A DNA stretch of 64,000 nt from Cepaea hortensis (GCA_963921405.1 OY992876.1:342162800-342226799); one strand, 5' to 3'. Positions 21,201 to 30,964 are shown, counted from the first letter of the stretch. The notes: a model not told the origin generated them from the sequence alone. Numbers and translations: made by a program.

Positions 21201-22286
21201 TTAAATGTCAACCTGAATGTAGTTAAAGTAAGCTGCAGTCAACTTGAGCTTGTTGATATCTCCATAGAGCTTGTCCTCAAATGAAGCAGGTGTGGGCCAA
21301 AATATCTTTCTCTGTTCTGCATATATTGGGCACTCCTGCAGCAAATGTTTAGCTGTCATTTTACCAGTTCCACAATTGCATTCATCGGTATCTCCTATCT
21401 TTAGTTTATTGAACAAGTGGTATTTCAGCCTGTTATGTCCTGTGCGGAGTCTCAAGATTGCTACTTGTTCTCTTCGGTCGAGTTTGTAATATGCATCATC
21501 CTTCTGGTGACCTGGATGCTCTGATTCCCATTTGGTTCTATAAGTGCTTTTTATCAACCTCTTTACCTCGTTATAGGTTATGTCTATGTCAGGCTGTGGT
21601 AGTCGTCCGCCCTCTTTTGCCAGTCTGTCAGCCTCTTCATTTCCAGGTATACTGCAATGTGATGGTATCCACTGTATTACAACTTTTTTGGATTTCTGGC
21701 ATAGACCATGGAGTGCTGCTCTTAGGTCAGCTATTTCTGTGCTGTAATTGCTCTTCAGTATTGAGACAGCTGACTTTGCATCTGTAAAGATAGCTATTTT
21801 CGTCTCTTTATTTTCCTCCATCAAGAGCATTTCTGCTGCAGTTTTCAGAGCCTCTACCTCCGCTTTGAAGTTACTTGAAAACTTTCCAGTTGCCACTGAA
21901 TGTGTTTTTTTTACTCCATTTTTTAAATTTAGGAGAATTCCTCCTCCTCCATTCTCTACTGAATTTTTGGCTGATCCATCTGTATATGCATGGGTCCAAT
22001 TGCTGCTTGGGTAATGTTCTTTTATGTAGTTTAGGGTTATTTCTCTTCTTTCGGTTTCATGCTGAGTGTTCTTTTTCTCAATACCAGGAATGTTTTCTAT
22101 CATCTCAGGCAGTAGCTGCTGTCTCCAAGCTGGGAACTTGTCTGCATTGTAAATGGGTTTGACTGTTGATATGTTAAGTATGGGATCTGCCCTAATCTTT
22201 CGTTTTGCAGTTTCTACAAAGTTGCTACGCTTCAGTCTTCCCTTTCCAAAACCACTAAACCTTTTATACATAGGGTGGTAGGTCAA
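21201..22286 (-). pseudogene. RNase H plus zinc-type C-terminus of the LINE (frame-shifted part)
   Basis: A 361-residue open frame continuing the LINE polyprotein. The RNase H domain spans about residues 95-230: YTDGSA, the KAEVEAL glutamate, FTDAKSA, then SHCSIPGNEEADRLAKEG with the final metal-binding Asp. It would degrade the RNA strand of the RNA:DNA hybrid. The end has LRLRTGHNRLKYHL and a C-x-C...H-x4-C cluster (CNCGTGKMTAKHLLQECPIY). Relative to the upstream ORF (22300-25053) this frame differs by one, so a single small indel around 22300-22340 separates RT from RNase H. The ATG at 22286 is probably not a real start, because conserved residues precede it in this frame. Confidence 0.85.
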
Positions 22287-22299
22287 TCTTCTAAATTTT

Positions 22300-25053
22300 T
22301 CAGCTTGTTTCAGCTCTGCTATCTCTTCTATCCTGCATTGGTTGTAAACAAGTGATCTTTTCTAGTTCATTAATAGGCGTTGTCTTCAGGCTTCCAGTTA
22401 TGATTCGCATTCCTTGATTATGGACTCTGCTTATTTTGTTAAAGTTTGACTTAGCTGCTGTTGCCCAAGCTGCAATGCCATATTCCAGTACTGGCCTCAC
22501 CCGTCCAGTATATAACTTCTTGAGAACTTTCTCATCTGCTCCCCACGTTGTACCAGCAAGCTTTTTCATGATTGCCATTCTTTGCCTTGCTCTTGTTCGA
22601 TTTTTCTCAACCTGTGTCTTCCATGTCAGGCGACGATCAAAGGTGACTCCTAGATAGTTTGGATTTTCTTCATGGCGCAATATTTTTCCATTCAATACCA
22701 GCTTAGGTTGCTGCTGAGTTTTAGTTGAGAGGGAGAACACTGTGCATGTTGTTTTCTCCTCACTTATCTTCACTAGCCATGATTTTGACCAGTCCTCTAG
22801 TACTAATAGGGCTTGCTGTATTCTGCTGTTAGCTGTACTAATATATTCTTCAGATGTCCATATGGCTAGGTCATCTGCAAAGGATGATGTGTGTACTCTG
22901 GCTGGAAAATTGTCTGTGATGTCATTTATATATGCTAGGAATAATGTTGGTGAAAGAACTCCTCCTTGGGGGACACCTTGCTCCAACAGCATCATTTTGC
23001 TGGTTTGTCCTTGTACTTTTGTCCTGGCAGTTCTGTTCTCAAGGTAGTGGCTGATCCAATTGTACATTTTCCCACAAACATGCATTTTTTGCAGTTTTAC
23101 TTTCAGTCCTTCCTTCCATACTTTATCAAATGCTTTTTCTAAATCTATCCAGACCGCTAGTGTGTGCTTTTTCTCTTGGAAGGCATCCTCTATTTCCTGA
23201 GCTATATAGGTTATTTGATCTTCAGTGGATCTGTACTTTCTGAATCCTGCTTGGTGAGGTGTTAAGAGTTGGTTTTCTTCCAGATGCCATGTTAGCCTGC
23301 CATTGATAATGCGTTCCATTAATTTTCCTACACAGCTAAGAAGACTGATAGGTCGATAGCCATTTGGTTCTTCCAGGTCTTTTCCTTTCTTTGGGACTGG
23401 TATTAGTATAGCTTCCTTCCATGCCTGTGGGACTATTCCCCTCTTCCAGCTGTAATTTAGGACTGCTAGTAGTTTCTTTTTTGCCTTAGTGCCTAGTCCT
23501 ATTAGCATTTCATTTGTGATTCCATCCTTTCCTGGTGATGTCTTCTTTTTTAGGGTATTCATTGCCTGTTCCATTTCTTCCATTGTTAGATTTGCCATCA
23601 TATATGCTGCTGCTGTCTCTGTATATCTATGATGTATCTGTTTATCTTTGATTGCTTTCTTCTGTTCGGCTGTAATATCAATGTGGTTTGCATTGGCATA
23701 GTGTTCCATTAGTGCATTTGCAGCCTTTTTTCCTGTAAGCAAGGCATTTCCTTGTTTAATTGTTATTTGTTTGTTTCTAGGTCCTTCATTGTTCATGGCT
23801 TTCACTAGTTTCCATAGTTTGTTTCCATCCCTGTCAAAATTCAGGTTTTCTGTTTTTTTCCTCCAACAATCTCTTGTTGTTTGATTTACTGTTCTTTTAT
23901 ATTTTGCTGAGATGGCTTTGAGAGAGATGTTCGCTTCAGTTGTTTGTTCTCTCTCTGCGGTCTTCCTAGCATCTTCAACTTTGTCCTCCAAAATTTGTAG
24001 TTCCTCAGTCCAGTATGGTTTGTAATTTTTCCTCGCTCCTCTTGGAATAGACTCAGTGGCCGCCTGTATTATTGCTCTGTTTAGACTTTCCACCATTTGC
24101 TTCATGTTGCCATATCGTGTATTTATGTTTTCACAATATTTGTCTGTTAGTATGGAAAATCTGTCCCAATCTGCTCGTTTGTAATTCCAGCGAGGCAAAG
24201 GCTTTTGCTCCTGTGGAACATGCTCCATATTTATTACAAGCTTGATTGGTCTGTGGTCACTACCTGCTAATTGGTCAAGCACATGGCGATCGATTTTGTG
24301 GAGGATGTCTCCTGTGCAGAAAGCTAAGTCTGGAGTAGAAGTGGTAATCCATCTTCTGGAGTAGAAGCTCGGTGTGTCATCCGCTTTGTTGAGTAGATGG
24401 AGATTTGAGTCTATTTCCCAGTCCTCCACTTCATCTCCTCTTTTGTCAGTATCTGGGTATCCCCATCTTTCTGAGCGGCTATTAAAGTCTCCGACAACAA
24501 TGCAATTTGTGTCAGTTATTTCCATGTTTGAGAGTGTAAGATCCTTATCTGCCGGGCTATACAGATTGTAAATTCTTATTTTCATGTCCTTTATCATTAT
24601 ATCAACACCTATAATTTCCGTTTGGTTGTCAGAGATCACAGATACTTCGCTGCAAGGTATTGTATTTCGTGTAAGTATTACAACTCCTCCTTTGTGTCCT
24701 TCGCGGTCAAAACGTGTGGCCTGATATCCCTCGACTGAAAATGTGCGATTGGCGTTGAGGTGTGTCTCTTGAATGCATGCCACATCTATTCTATCTTTAT
24801 GAAGACGCTGTGTTAGGGAGGCTTTCTTGTTATAAACTCCTTCGGCATTCCATTGTAGTATGTTGAGAGTCCGGGGTGTTTGGTCAATAGCTCTTAACCT
24901 ACTCCTCTGTGCCTTGACTCCACAGCACAGGGGAAGGTGACCACCAGTAGTCATGGGTGGACCCCCTCGAGGCAGGGGGCCCGGCACTATCACCGCCTGA
25001 TGGGACTTCACGGGATTAGCACCATAACGATTAATTTTCATCTGTGGCATCAT
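22300..25053 (-). CDS. LINE endonuclease-reverse transcriptase (RNase H group)
   Basis: A 917-residue frame. The apurinic-type endonuclease spans about residues 60-290: LQWNAEG, IQETHL, VVGDFNSRS and GSDHRPI. The reverse transcriptase spans about 500-800: NGYRPISLLSCVGKLMERI, WIDLEKAFDKVW (motif A), GVPQGGVLSPTLF (motif B), the catalytic FADD at 725-728, then NYLGVTFDRRLTW. It cuts target DNA and primes cDNA synthesis. The frame ends shortly after the RT thumb (DRRDSRAETS), where relatives continue into RNase H; the continuation lies one frame away at 21201-22286. This is most likely a mutation in this copy, although programmed frameshifting is not excluded. Clade: the I superfamily fits, with the exact clade unresolved. 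The 5' ATG follows the leader directly. Confidence 0.9.
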   Translation of the reverse strand: MMPQMKINRYGANPVKSHQAVIVPGPLPRGGPPMTTGGHLPLCCGVKAQRSRLRAIDQTPRTLNILQWNAEGVYNKKASLTQRLHKDRIDVACIQETHLNANRTFSVEGYQATRFDREGHKGGVVILTRNTIPCSEVSVISDNQTEIIGVDIMIKDMKIRIYNLYSPADKDLTLSNMEITDTNCIVVGDFNSRSERWGYPDTDKRGDEVEDWEIDSNLHLLNKADDTPSFYSRRWITTSTPDLAFCTGDILHKIDRHVLDQLAGSDHRPIKLVINMEHVPQEQKPLPRWNYKRADWDRFSILTDKYCENINTRYGNMKQMVESLNRAIIQAATESIPRGARKNYKPYWTEELQILEDKVEDARKTAEREQTTEANISLKAISAKYKRTVNQTTRDCWRKKTENLNFDRDGNKLWKLVKAMNNEGPRNKQITIKQGNALLTGKKAANALMEHYANANHIDITAEQKKAIKDKQIHHRYTETAAAYMMANLTMEEMEQAMNTLKKKTSPGKDGITNEMLIGLGTKAKKKLLAVLNYSWKRGIVPQAWKEAILIPVPKKGKDLEEPNGYRPISLLSCVGKLMERIINGRLTWHLEENQLLTPHQAGFRKYRSTEDQITYIAQEIEDAFQEKKHTLAVWIDLEKAFDKVWKEGLKVKLQKMHVCGKMYNWISHYLENRTARTKVQGQTSKMMLLEQGVPQGGVLSPTLFLAYINDITDNFPARVHTSSFADDLAIWTSEEYISTANSRIQQALLVLEDWSKSWLVKISEEKTTCTVFSLSTKTQQQPKLVLNGKILRHEENPNYLGVTFDRRLTWKTQVEKNRTRARQRMAIMKKLAGTTWGADEKVLKKLYTGRVRPVLEYGIAAWATAAKSNFNKISRVHNQGMRIITGSLKTTPINELEKITCLQPMQDRRDSRAETS

Positions 25054-25341
25054 GAAATGATAAAGTTACGTTGCACTTCTTTGTCAAGCCTGTGGCTCAG
25101 TACATCCGATTTCGACAAGCATTTTTCGGGATGCTTTCCCTAGCCTTTGACTGTCCCCAGTCTACCTACAAGGCAGCAGGTTTGTGCGTCACTTCGTCTG
25201 GTCCCTCTCCCTTGACCTGTCCGACATGGGTGACCCTACCAGTAGCTGTGCTACCGTCGGCATAGCTCTTGGGGTCATTGGAACGCTCAAGCCCCTCTAC
25301 CTCGTCAAGGTGGACGCACGGCAGAGGGGTTCTGTGGATTT

Positions 25342-25480
25342 GATTTTCTTCTGTTTACTAATTATCCAGGATTGGCAGCCGTATGTTAAAACTGGATTTA
25401 AGTAACATGCCAGAACTATTTTTCTAACTTCCCAGAACAAAGACCAATTGCATAAAATGTTCTTCATTTCAATTATATGT
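25342..25480 (-). pseudogene. RTE-C LINE relic, upstream part
   Basis: The minus frame reads KIVLACYLNPVLTYGCQSW, then IISKQKKIKS, and resumes at 20385 with TEAFKMGFSRRML after the LINE insertion. It matches the RCYIEPVLLYGCEAW...EMWFLRKM section of the intact RTE protein. The rest of 25480-26020 contains nothing I can assign, apart from a short CTTTGAATTCGAGCGT segment resembling 42713-42730. Confidence 0.8.
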
Positions 25481-26027
25481 AGGCATAATATAATGAATGT
25501 GTGTAGTTTATCAGTAATCGGTCTCCCACCTCAACATTCAAAGTAATGTACTTTAACACAAAGATTTTCACCCTGAACGCCTCAGGGCCTTGTAGTCTGT
25601 AAAACCATTAAAACCATTAACGGCGGTCACTGGTGAAATGTTCGGGGATATTTTAGTACTTAGTACCAAATTAAAAACTACTTTATCTGTTCTATTTTCG
25701 CTTTTCTACTTTTATTTTTTATTAGCTCGCTTTGAATTCGAGCGTATTCCGCACCGCACTGAATTGTGTGCTGTTTGTTGGTTAGCTTTCCATAATATCA
25801 ATGTTCCTCGCCATTAGGCGAACCCATTCCGACTTCTCAGGTACTTTTAATTTACGTCCCAAAGTCAAGGACATGAAGTCAACGTTTAACTACAATGACC
25901 GAAGTAGGGAGAAACCCCCTACCCCACCGTCAACGCATCGGAAGTTTAAGAGCAATCGTTTCTAACCTTTCGGCCATGCGACTTCGAACTTTTATAGTAA
26001 GAATTTTCAGAAGGCACTTTGTACCCA

Positions 26028-26275
26028 CAGTTGCCAACAGACAGGCAATGTATCGCAATCCCGCATACCGCATTCGACACACAACTGCCGGCGATTTGGC
26101 AGCAGATCGCCTTGCGTTGGTTCTCATACAATGGTATGAATACCGGAAGTTCAGAAACCAATGACAAACTACTGGTCGTAAACTTGCCACACACACACAA
26201 ATCACAAACAGCCCCACAAAAATAACGGGTTTGACTGCGACGACCTATAAAGGATATGCAATTAATTTTTTTTAC
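26028..26275 (+). mobile_element. SINE family A, subtype 2
   Basis: Plus orientation. The head has CATACCGCATTCGACACACA and GGCGATTTGGCAG, then GGAAGTTCAGAAACCAATG, CAAACTACTGGTCGTAA, CTTGCCA and the tail block CTATAAAGGATATGCAATT. It is diverged; no TSD was defined. Confidence 0.7.
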
Positions 26276-26389
26276 AAAACATGTCATCGCTATGTCAAGC
26301 GCATTTAACTGCCGGCCCGGTGGTTGTCTGTTCAAATCTCCATCGACACCGGGACATGTTCAACAACCAACCAGGCGCCCAGATGCACG

Positions 26390-26535
26390 CAGTCTAATGC
26401 AGGTACCAGAAAACGTTCTCGGGAGTAAAGCTAGCCGGGTTGATATTGACCAGATCACCCATTGGATACTGATACATATGAAAACAATGGGCTAGCACCA
26501 TATACCCAACATGCTTCATTGCACGGAAAGTTTTT
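26390..26535 (+). mobile_element. SINE family H, partial
   Basis: The plus strand has GCTAGCACCATATACCCAAC and a CTTCATTGCACGG end followed by a T/A-rich stretch. It matches the tail half of the minus-strand copy at 27078-27335, with which it forms an inverted pair around the palindrome. Confidence 0.55.
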
Positions 26536-26656
26536 TTTTAACAGTTACTAATGATAGATTCATTAATAGATGAGATATAGATAAATTAACCTTGTGTGTG
26601 GGGAACAGAGAAGAGAGAAAAAGCAGCGGCTGCAGCAGGATATAACAATATGAAAT

Positions 26657-27033
26657 GGAAACAAATAGGTATTTTAGACTCCTGCGAGAAAAAACGAACT
26701 AAACATCAACAAACGTTGCACATACCTTACAAGGAGATCCACGTGTCGCGAAATACAGGTGAAAAATCCGAAATCAGAAGCACTCAATAAATATAAAAAT
26801 GAATAATAAAATAAGATAAAATACACACGAACTCATACAATACGTCGTATTGTATGCGTTCGTGTGTATTTTATCTTATTTTATTATTCATTTTTATATT
26901 TATTGAGTGCTTCTGATTTCGGATTTTTCACCTATATTTCGCGACACGTGGATCTCCTTGTAAGGTATGTGCAACGTTTGTTGATGTGTAGTTCGTTTTT
27001 TCTCGCAGGAGTCTAAAATACCTATTTGTTTCC
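26657..27033. repeat. 377-bp near-perfect palindrome
   Basis: Two 188-bp arms meet at T26845 (CATACAATACG T CGTATTGTATG). I count only about three mismatches between the arms, for example GAACTCATAC versus GAACGCATAC. The outer ends are GGAAACAAATAGGTATT and its complement. Either strand of a transcript would fold into one long hairpin. Each arm can be read, outer end to centre, as the same short open frame (ILDSCEKKRT...HQQTLHIPYKEI), but there is no evidence that it is coding. Confidence 0.95.
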
Positions 27034-27077
27034 AGAGAAGAGAGCAGAGATGCAAGTGGGAAAAAGCATTAACAGTA

Positions 27078-27335
27078 ACATTATGATCCGTGTTACACAC
27101 CTTAAAGTGCATCGGGTATATGGTGCCGGAACCATATTTGTATAGACACATCGGCAATCGGTGGGCGATGTGGTCTGTATCATGCCGGTCGCCTCTACTT
27201 CCCAAGTCATGAGCTGGTACCCATTTAAGGCTGGATCTACTTGAAGTCTGGGCCAGCTTTAAAAATCCTCCTCCATGCTGATTCGAACCCCTGACCATCA
27301 GGCCCACCGTGCTAGCGTCTAGTCACTACCCTAGC
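27078..27335 (-). mobile_element. SINE family H, tRNA-derived
   Basis: On the minus strand the head reads GTAGTGACTAGACGCTAGC (A-box region) and GGGGTTCGAATCAGC (B box), followed by a body ending GGCACCATATACCCGATGC and CTTTAAGGTGTGTAA. The pol III boxes are well formed. It is a SINE rather than a tRNA gene, because the acceptor and anticodon arms do not close. Confidence 0.75.
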
Positions 27336-27543
27336 CCTCTCCCAAAGCGGAAACAATAATACCAGGAACTTCAACCTCGTTAAAATATAAACAACAGGAT
27401 GTAAAAGGCAAGAGGGTCGACTTCATTGCACCGAGTTTTATCCCATATTGTTCGGTCTCTTTCCGCAGGGCGGTCTGTCGTAGTTGTCACACAAAGTACG
27501 AACTCCATAGCTCCCGCGAGACCCCCAGGAGTCTCCGAGAAAA

Positions 27544-27642
27544 TTGCACTCGTGAACCGAAAGTGTCAGCCAGGTATTGAAGCCACTACCTTCGAAGCGC
27601 GAGACAAGCAGCGTAACTACTTGGTCACGGTGACACCCTAAA
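27544..27642 (-). mobile_element. SINE-like tRNA head, family G
   Basis: The minus strand reads CCGTGACCAAGTAGTTACGC and GGTAGTGGCTTCAATACC, approximating A and B boxes, then CACTTTCGGTTCACGAGTGC. That last block recurs on the plus strand at 28553-28574, so the two family members face each other around the coiled-coil ORF. Confidence 0.5.
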
Positions 27643-27649
27643 AAAAGCA

Positions 27650-27735
27650 GACAAGAGAGAAGGTCACAGAATCAAGATTAACAATGTGTACCCTAAAACA
27701 GCAGACAAGAGAGAAGGTCACAGAGTCCAGATTAA
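27650..27735. repeat. Tandem duplication, unit about 52 bp
   Basis: Two copies of AGCAGACAAGAGAGAAGGTC followed by ACAGA(A/G)TC(A/C)AGATTAACAATG. A diverged relative (GTCACAGAGCCAAGATTGATAATGTCTACC) appears at 28629-28665 and again near 28725. Confidence 0.8.
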
Positions 27736-27955
27736 CAATGGCTGCCCTTTAATGGCACTTGAAGAAGGATGAGTCATAGCGCCAAAGCGCCAGCGACAAA
27801 GAGCAACTGGAAGGCCAACTGAAGGACCTGAGAACACAGTTCTAAACCATGGAGGAAGGAAAAGTCAAGACGCAAGAAACACAGATAATAGCCGCTCAGG
27901 CATTCTGGACGAAACGAAGCAAGTTCAGCAGAAGATTGAGCAGGATGTCGCTCGA

Positions 27956-28366
27956 ATGGCTGTTATACAGGCTGAGACAGAAGAAAGGCTAACAAGCAGG
28001 GAGAAAGAAAATGACAAGAAGCAAGAAACACAGACAACGACCGTTCAGCGCATCCTCGACGAAATGAAGCAAGTTCAGCAGAAGATAGAACAGGATGTCG
28101 CTAGAATGGCTGCTATAAAGGCTGAGACGGATGAACAGCTACTTAAAATACAAGACACTTTTCATGAGATGCTCGACCTGCTCCAGACCAAGACCCAGAC
28201 AGCCACACCCGAACCAGAGGATACAAGGGCACAAACAGAAGAAGAAGCAACAGAGGAAGTACGATATCGCTCACCACCAAGACCAGACTGGCGAACGCAG
28301 AGAAGATTCGACGACAAGTCAAGACGGGGAAATAGGAGGAACACCAGGAGAGACGACAACTGGTAA
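27956..28366 (+). CDS. Hypothetical coiled-coil protein with internal repeat
   Basis: A 136-residue frame with no recognised domain. The N-terminal two-thirds are charged and heptad-like (MKQVQQKIEQDVARMAA), predicted coiled coil. The C-terminus is Arg-rich (RRGNRRNTRR), a possible nucleic-acid-binding tail. A 150-bp segment is repeated: the block GCAAGTTCAGCAGAAGAT occurs at 27919 and 28069, exactly 50 codons apart, so the repeat preserves frame. The first copy lies mostly upstream of the ATG, and a stop and frame break precede it. It could be a decayed gag-like ORF of a retroelement; no zinc knuckle or RT is nearby. It sits between oppositely oriented SINE fragments. Confidence 0.4.
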   Translation: MAVIQAETEERLTSREKENDKKQETQTTTVQRILDEMKQVQQKIEQDVARMAAIKAETDEQLLKIQDTFHEMLDLLQTKTQTATPEPEDTRAQTEEEATEEVRYRSPPRPDWRTQRRFDDKSRRGNRRNTRRDDNW

Positions 28367-28534
28367 AACTCCCTGAAGGAAACAGCACCATATGACGGGG
28401 TGGGTACCCAATTACTCCAGGCCTCAACAAGTGCGCAACTCTGTCCAGACATGAAAAACCTCATCAAGAAAGTAACGAACGCAATCAACCCATCAGAAGC
28501 CGGGAAGCTGACAACAAGCAGCCCAAAGTACGAA

Positions 28535-28635
28535 AGACATTGCACCGGGTTGCCACTTTCGGTTCACGAGTGCAAGTCGAAACCCGAAGGCTGAAAGGGG
28601 GTACTCGTACCAAAATTTGGATTGGATTGGATGAG
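28535..28635 (+). mobile_element. SINE-like tail, family G
   Basis: CACTTTCGGTTCACGAGTGC is followed by CGAAACCCGAAGGCTGAAAG and a (GGATT)n tail at about 28618-28631. It is inverted relative to 27544-27566. Confidence 0.5.
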
Positions 28636-28982
28636 TCACAGAGCCAAGATTGATAATGTCTACCCCAGACATGGCACCTCAAGAAGTCACAGAGTCACGA
28701 GACAGGGCACCTGTAGAAGGGAAAATCACAGAGCCACGACTGACAATGTCTGCCCCAGAAAGGACACCTGCAAGATCTTCCACAGCACAAAGACGTGCAA
28801 AAGAAAACGGAGTTAGCTATTGATTTTCTTCTTCCTGCTCTATCTGGATGCATGTTAGCAGATGTTCTTTCTCTTCCCCTTTTTCTTCTTTCTCCTTCTG
28901 TGAGAGTGTGTCACACCCAGTTATGCACGCCAAAGGTCAGTGTGTTCGACATGGACGTGCACTTGTCTAAGCTTTGCTTCCT

Positions 28983-29150
28983 ATAGACAGACTCCATCCA
29001 AGAACACGGGCTCTATCTACCGGTTGATTGATATTCTTTCCTAACAATTTTGTCAGGGAAGCGGCCTTACGACCTAACCTTTGGGATTTCTAGCTGCCGT
29101 AAAATTGTATAAGAGCACAACATGCTAAAGTAACAAAGCGTCATTCGTTG
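28983..29150 (+). mobile_element. SINE-like family B, second copy
   Basis: It shares CTCCATCCAAG, ACGGGCTCTATCTACC and CGGCCTTACGACCTA with 10443-10560. It ends near the start of an RTE relic. No TSD was found. Confidence 0.45.
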
Positions 29151-29212
29151 ATTAATTCATCCAGTAGCATGTCCCTTGCAAAACTTCGCTCCCATAGCGA
29201 CTTTACGGAAAA
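29150..29212 (-). pseudogene. RTE-B 3' terminus left of hAT-1
   Basis: The plus strand GTCCCTTGCAAAACTTCGCTC ... ACGGAAAACTTCTCA corresponds to the reverse complement of the RTE-B end at 10385-10430 (GAAAACC ... GCTCCC ... AAGGACATG). It continues at 31350 after the hAT insertion. Confidence 0.8.
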
Positions 29213-29583
29213 CTTCTCAGCAGGGTTGCCATTCTAAATATTTTATATCCAGATCTAGAGGTTTTTGCCGGCGTCTGGATGCTGGATGCATTTCTAGATA
29301 CTTTTCATTTGGAGTTGGATATTTTGGATACTTTCTAAATTTTACTTTTCTTTCGGTGTCATTTTCCCATTTTTTGTTTAGTCTGGACGCGCGTAAATTA
29401 TGGTAACTGTCATTATTTAAACTGTGAACTGACTTGGGTCAACGCTCAACAATCTGGCAACCCCCCCCCCCCCCCCCCCCGTAATGAGTAAAAGGGCGCA
29501 TAAATTATAATAACATTATTTGAACTGTAAACTCACTGTGCTGCTACTTATTGCTGTGATGCCGACTTTGTGATTCTTTTCAT

Positions 29584-30948
29584 GTGAATTTGGCTGCAAC
29601 TGGTACAGATTATGCTTTGATAATAGTTGGTATCAACCATGGCGTTTATGCAAAATTGAAGGAAGATATCTCATCTTTAATCCTCACAAAATGTGCGTAT
29701 CATTCCTTGCAGCTAGCATTATCACATGCCTCATCAGAATGTTTACCAAGGAATTTGGAATTCCTTATTGCTGAAACACATAACTGGTTCTCCAAATCAT
29801 CTGTCAGACAACAGCAATATAATAATGCATATAGAGCATTAAATGATAGTTCCTCACCACTGAAAATTCTGTCATATTGCAAAACTAGATGGTTATCAAT
29901 TCAACCAGCTGTTGAAGTAATTGTGAACCAATGGTTGGAGTTGAAGACACACTTCGATATAACAAGACAAAGCGAAAAGTGCTACACAGCTGAAATACTA
30001 TATGGAATGTACAGTGATGAAACAAATTTGGCATTCCTTCTCTTTTTACAACCCATTTTAAGTGAAGTGCAAAAAGGTAATAAACTGTTTGAATCTCAAA
30101 ATGCTGATAAAGTTAAATTACTTGACTATCTCACTGTGCTATTTCACTCAGTTAGTAAAAGACTTATATTGCCAACTTGTAAAGCGGACTTGTTCACTTG
30201 CACTATAGAGAGCTATTTGGCTCCCAAGCCGTACCTGGGATACCAAATAGAATCAAACATTGATGGTTTAAAAACAAAAGGACTGTTAACAGAAAATGAA
30301 GAGAACAACTTAAGAAAGCGCTGTCAAGATGTTCTTCTCTCATTATTCAAGCAACTGAAGCAGAAACTTCCTGAAAATTTAGATGTATTGAAAAATATTT
30401 CACTCTTTTATTTTAACAACATACCTCAGCCAGTAAAGGACATATCAAAATATTGTCAAGTTATGAAATTTTTATGGGCTACTGATAATAGTGTAGCGGA
30501 AGCAGAATATCAGTTAACCAAAATAAATTTGGTTGACTGGAGAAACAAAACAGAAACTGAAGCCTTTTGGAGTGAAGTAAGACAATTTAAAGATGCCTCA
30601 GGTAACAGTCCATTCTGTGAGCTCTTTGAATGTACGATGTCTACCATTTTACTACCCCATTCAAATGCTGATATGGAAAGAGTTTTCAGTACTATGAATT
30701 ATACAAAATGTAAACTAAGGAACAGGATGAAACTTGACCTCTTAAATGCTATCTTGACAATAAGATTTAGCCTGATGAGAGCAGGAAAATGCTGTTCAAC
30801 GTATCATCTCCCTGATCGTGTATTTAAAAAAATTGGAACAGCTAAAGCATACCAGAGTCATTTTGAATCTGAAGCTTCAACTTCATCATCCAAGCTAAGT
30901 GCATATTGTGAGACAGACATCAGTGAAGATGACGAGATGATTCTATAG
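29584..30948 (+). CDS. hAT transposase, N-terminally truncated
   Basis: An open frame of 454 codons (open from about 29560), without an internal stop. It begins inside the catalytic core: GINHGVYAKLKEDI and the C-x2-H motif CAYHSLQLALSHAS resemble the segment after the second catalytic Asp of hAT/DUF4371-type transposases. CKTRWLS follows at about residues 99-105. The C-terminal dimerisation region includes PHSNADMERVFSTMNYTKC (about 356-374). The BED zinc finger and first catalytic Asp are missing, so it should not be active alone. No ATG sits at the start of the homology; the frame opens with GTG. An intact frame over this length suggests recent loss or a short age. Domestication cannot be judged here. 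Confidence 0.82.
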   Translation: MNLAATGTDYALIIVGINHGVYAKLKEDISSLILTKCAYHSLQLALSHASSECLPRNLEFLIAETHNWFSKSSVRQQQYNNAYRALNDSSSPLKILSYCKTRWLSIQPAVEVIVNQWLELKTHFDITRQSEKCYTAEILYGMYSDETNLAFLLFLQPILSEVQKGNKLFESQNADKVKLLDYLTVLFHSVSKRLILPTCKADLFTCTIESYLAPKPYLGYQIESNIDGLKTKGLLTENEENNLRKRCQDVLLSLFKQLKQKLPENLDVLKNISLFYFNNIPQPVKDISKYCQVMKFLWATDNSVAEAEYQLTKINLVDWRNKTETEAFWSEVRQFKDASGNSPFCELFECTMSTILLPHSNADMERVFSTMNYTKCKLRNRMKLDLLNAILTIRFSLMRAGKCCSTYHLPDRVFKKIGTAKAYQSHFESEASTSSSKLSAYCETDISEDDEMIL

Positions 30949-30964
30949 TGTAAGTCACATCAAT

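Larger units (their letters stand above)
20398..25329 (-). mobile_element. Near-complete RNase H-bearing LINE
   Basis: A 4.9-kb non-LTR element on the minus strand. Order: a 5' UTR of about 276 bp (25329-25054) whose first bases can form a CCCCTCT/AGAGGGG hairpin, endonuclease-RT ORF, RNase H ORF, a 3' UTR with a 104-bp VNTR (20852-21140), and a (GAA)n tail at 20398-20412. The plus-strand 12-mer TTCTGTGGATTT at 20386-20397 and 25330-25341 is a TSD. Removing the element rejoins an RTE relic in the correct protein order, which confirms the ends. I see no separate ORF1 (gag-like), so it is either a single-polyprotein type or 5'-truncated just after the leader. Confidence 0.93.

Noticed and set aside
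29449..29482. A second hAT terminus inside hAT-1 (AATCTGGCAACCC followed by a C-run)
   Set aside because: It resembles a terminus, but no partner end or TSD was found; it may be an internal duplication of the left end.
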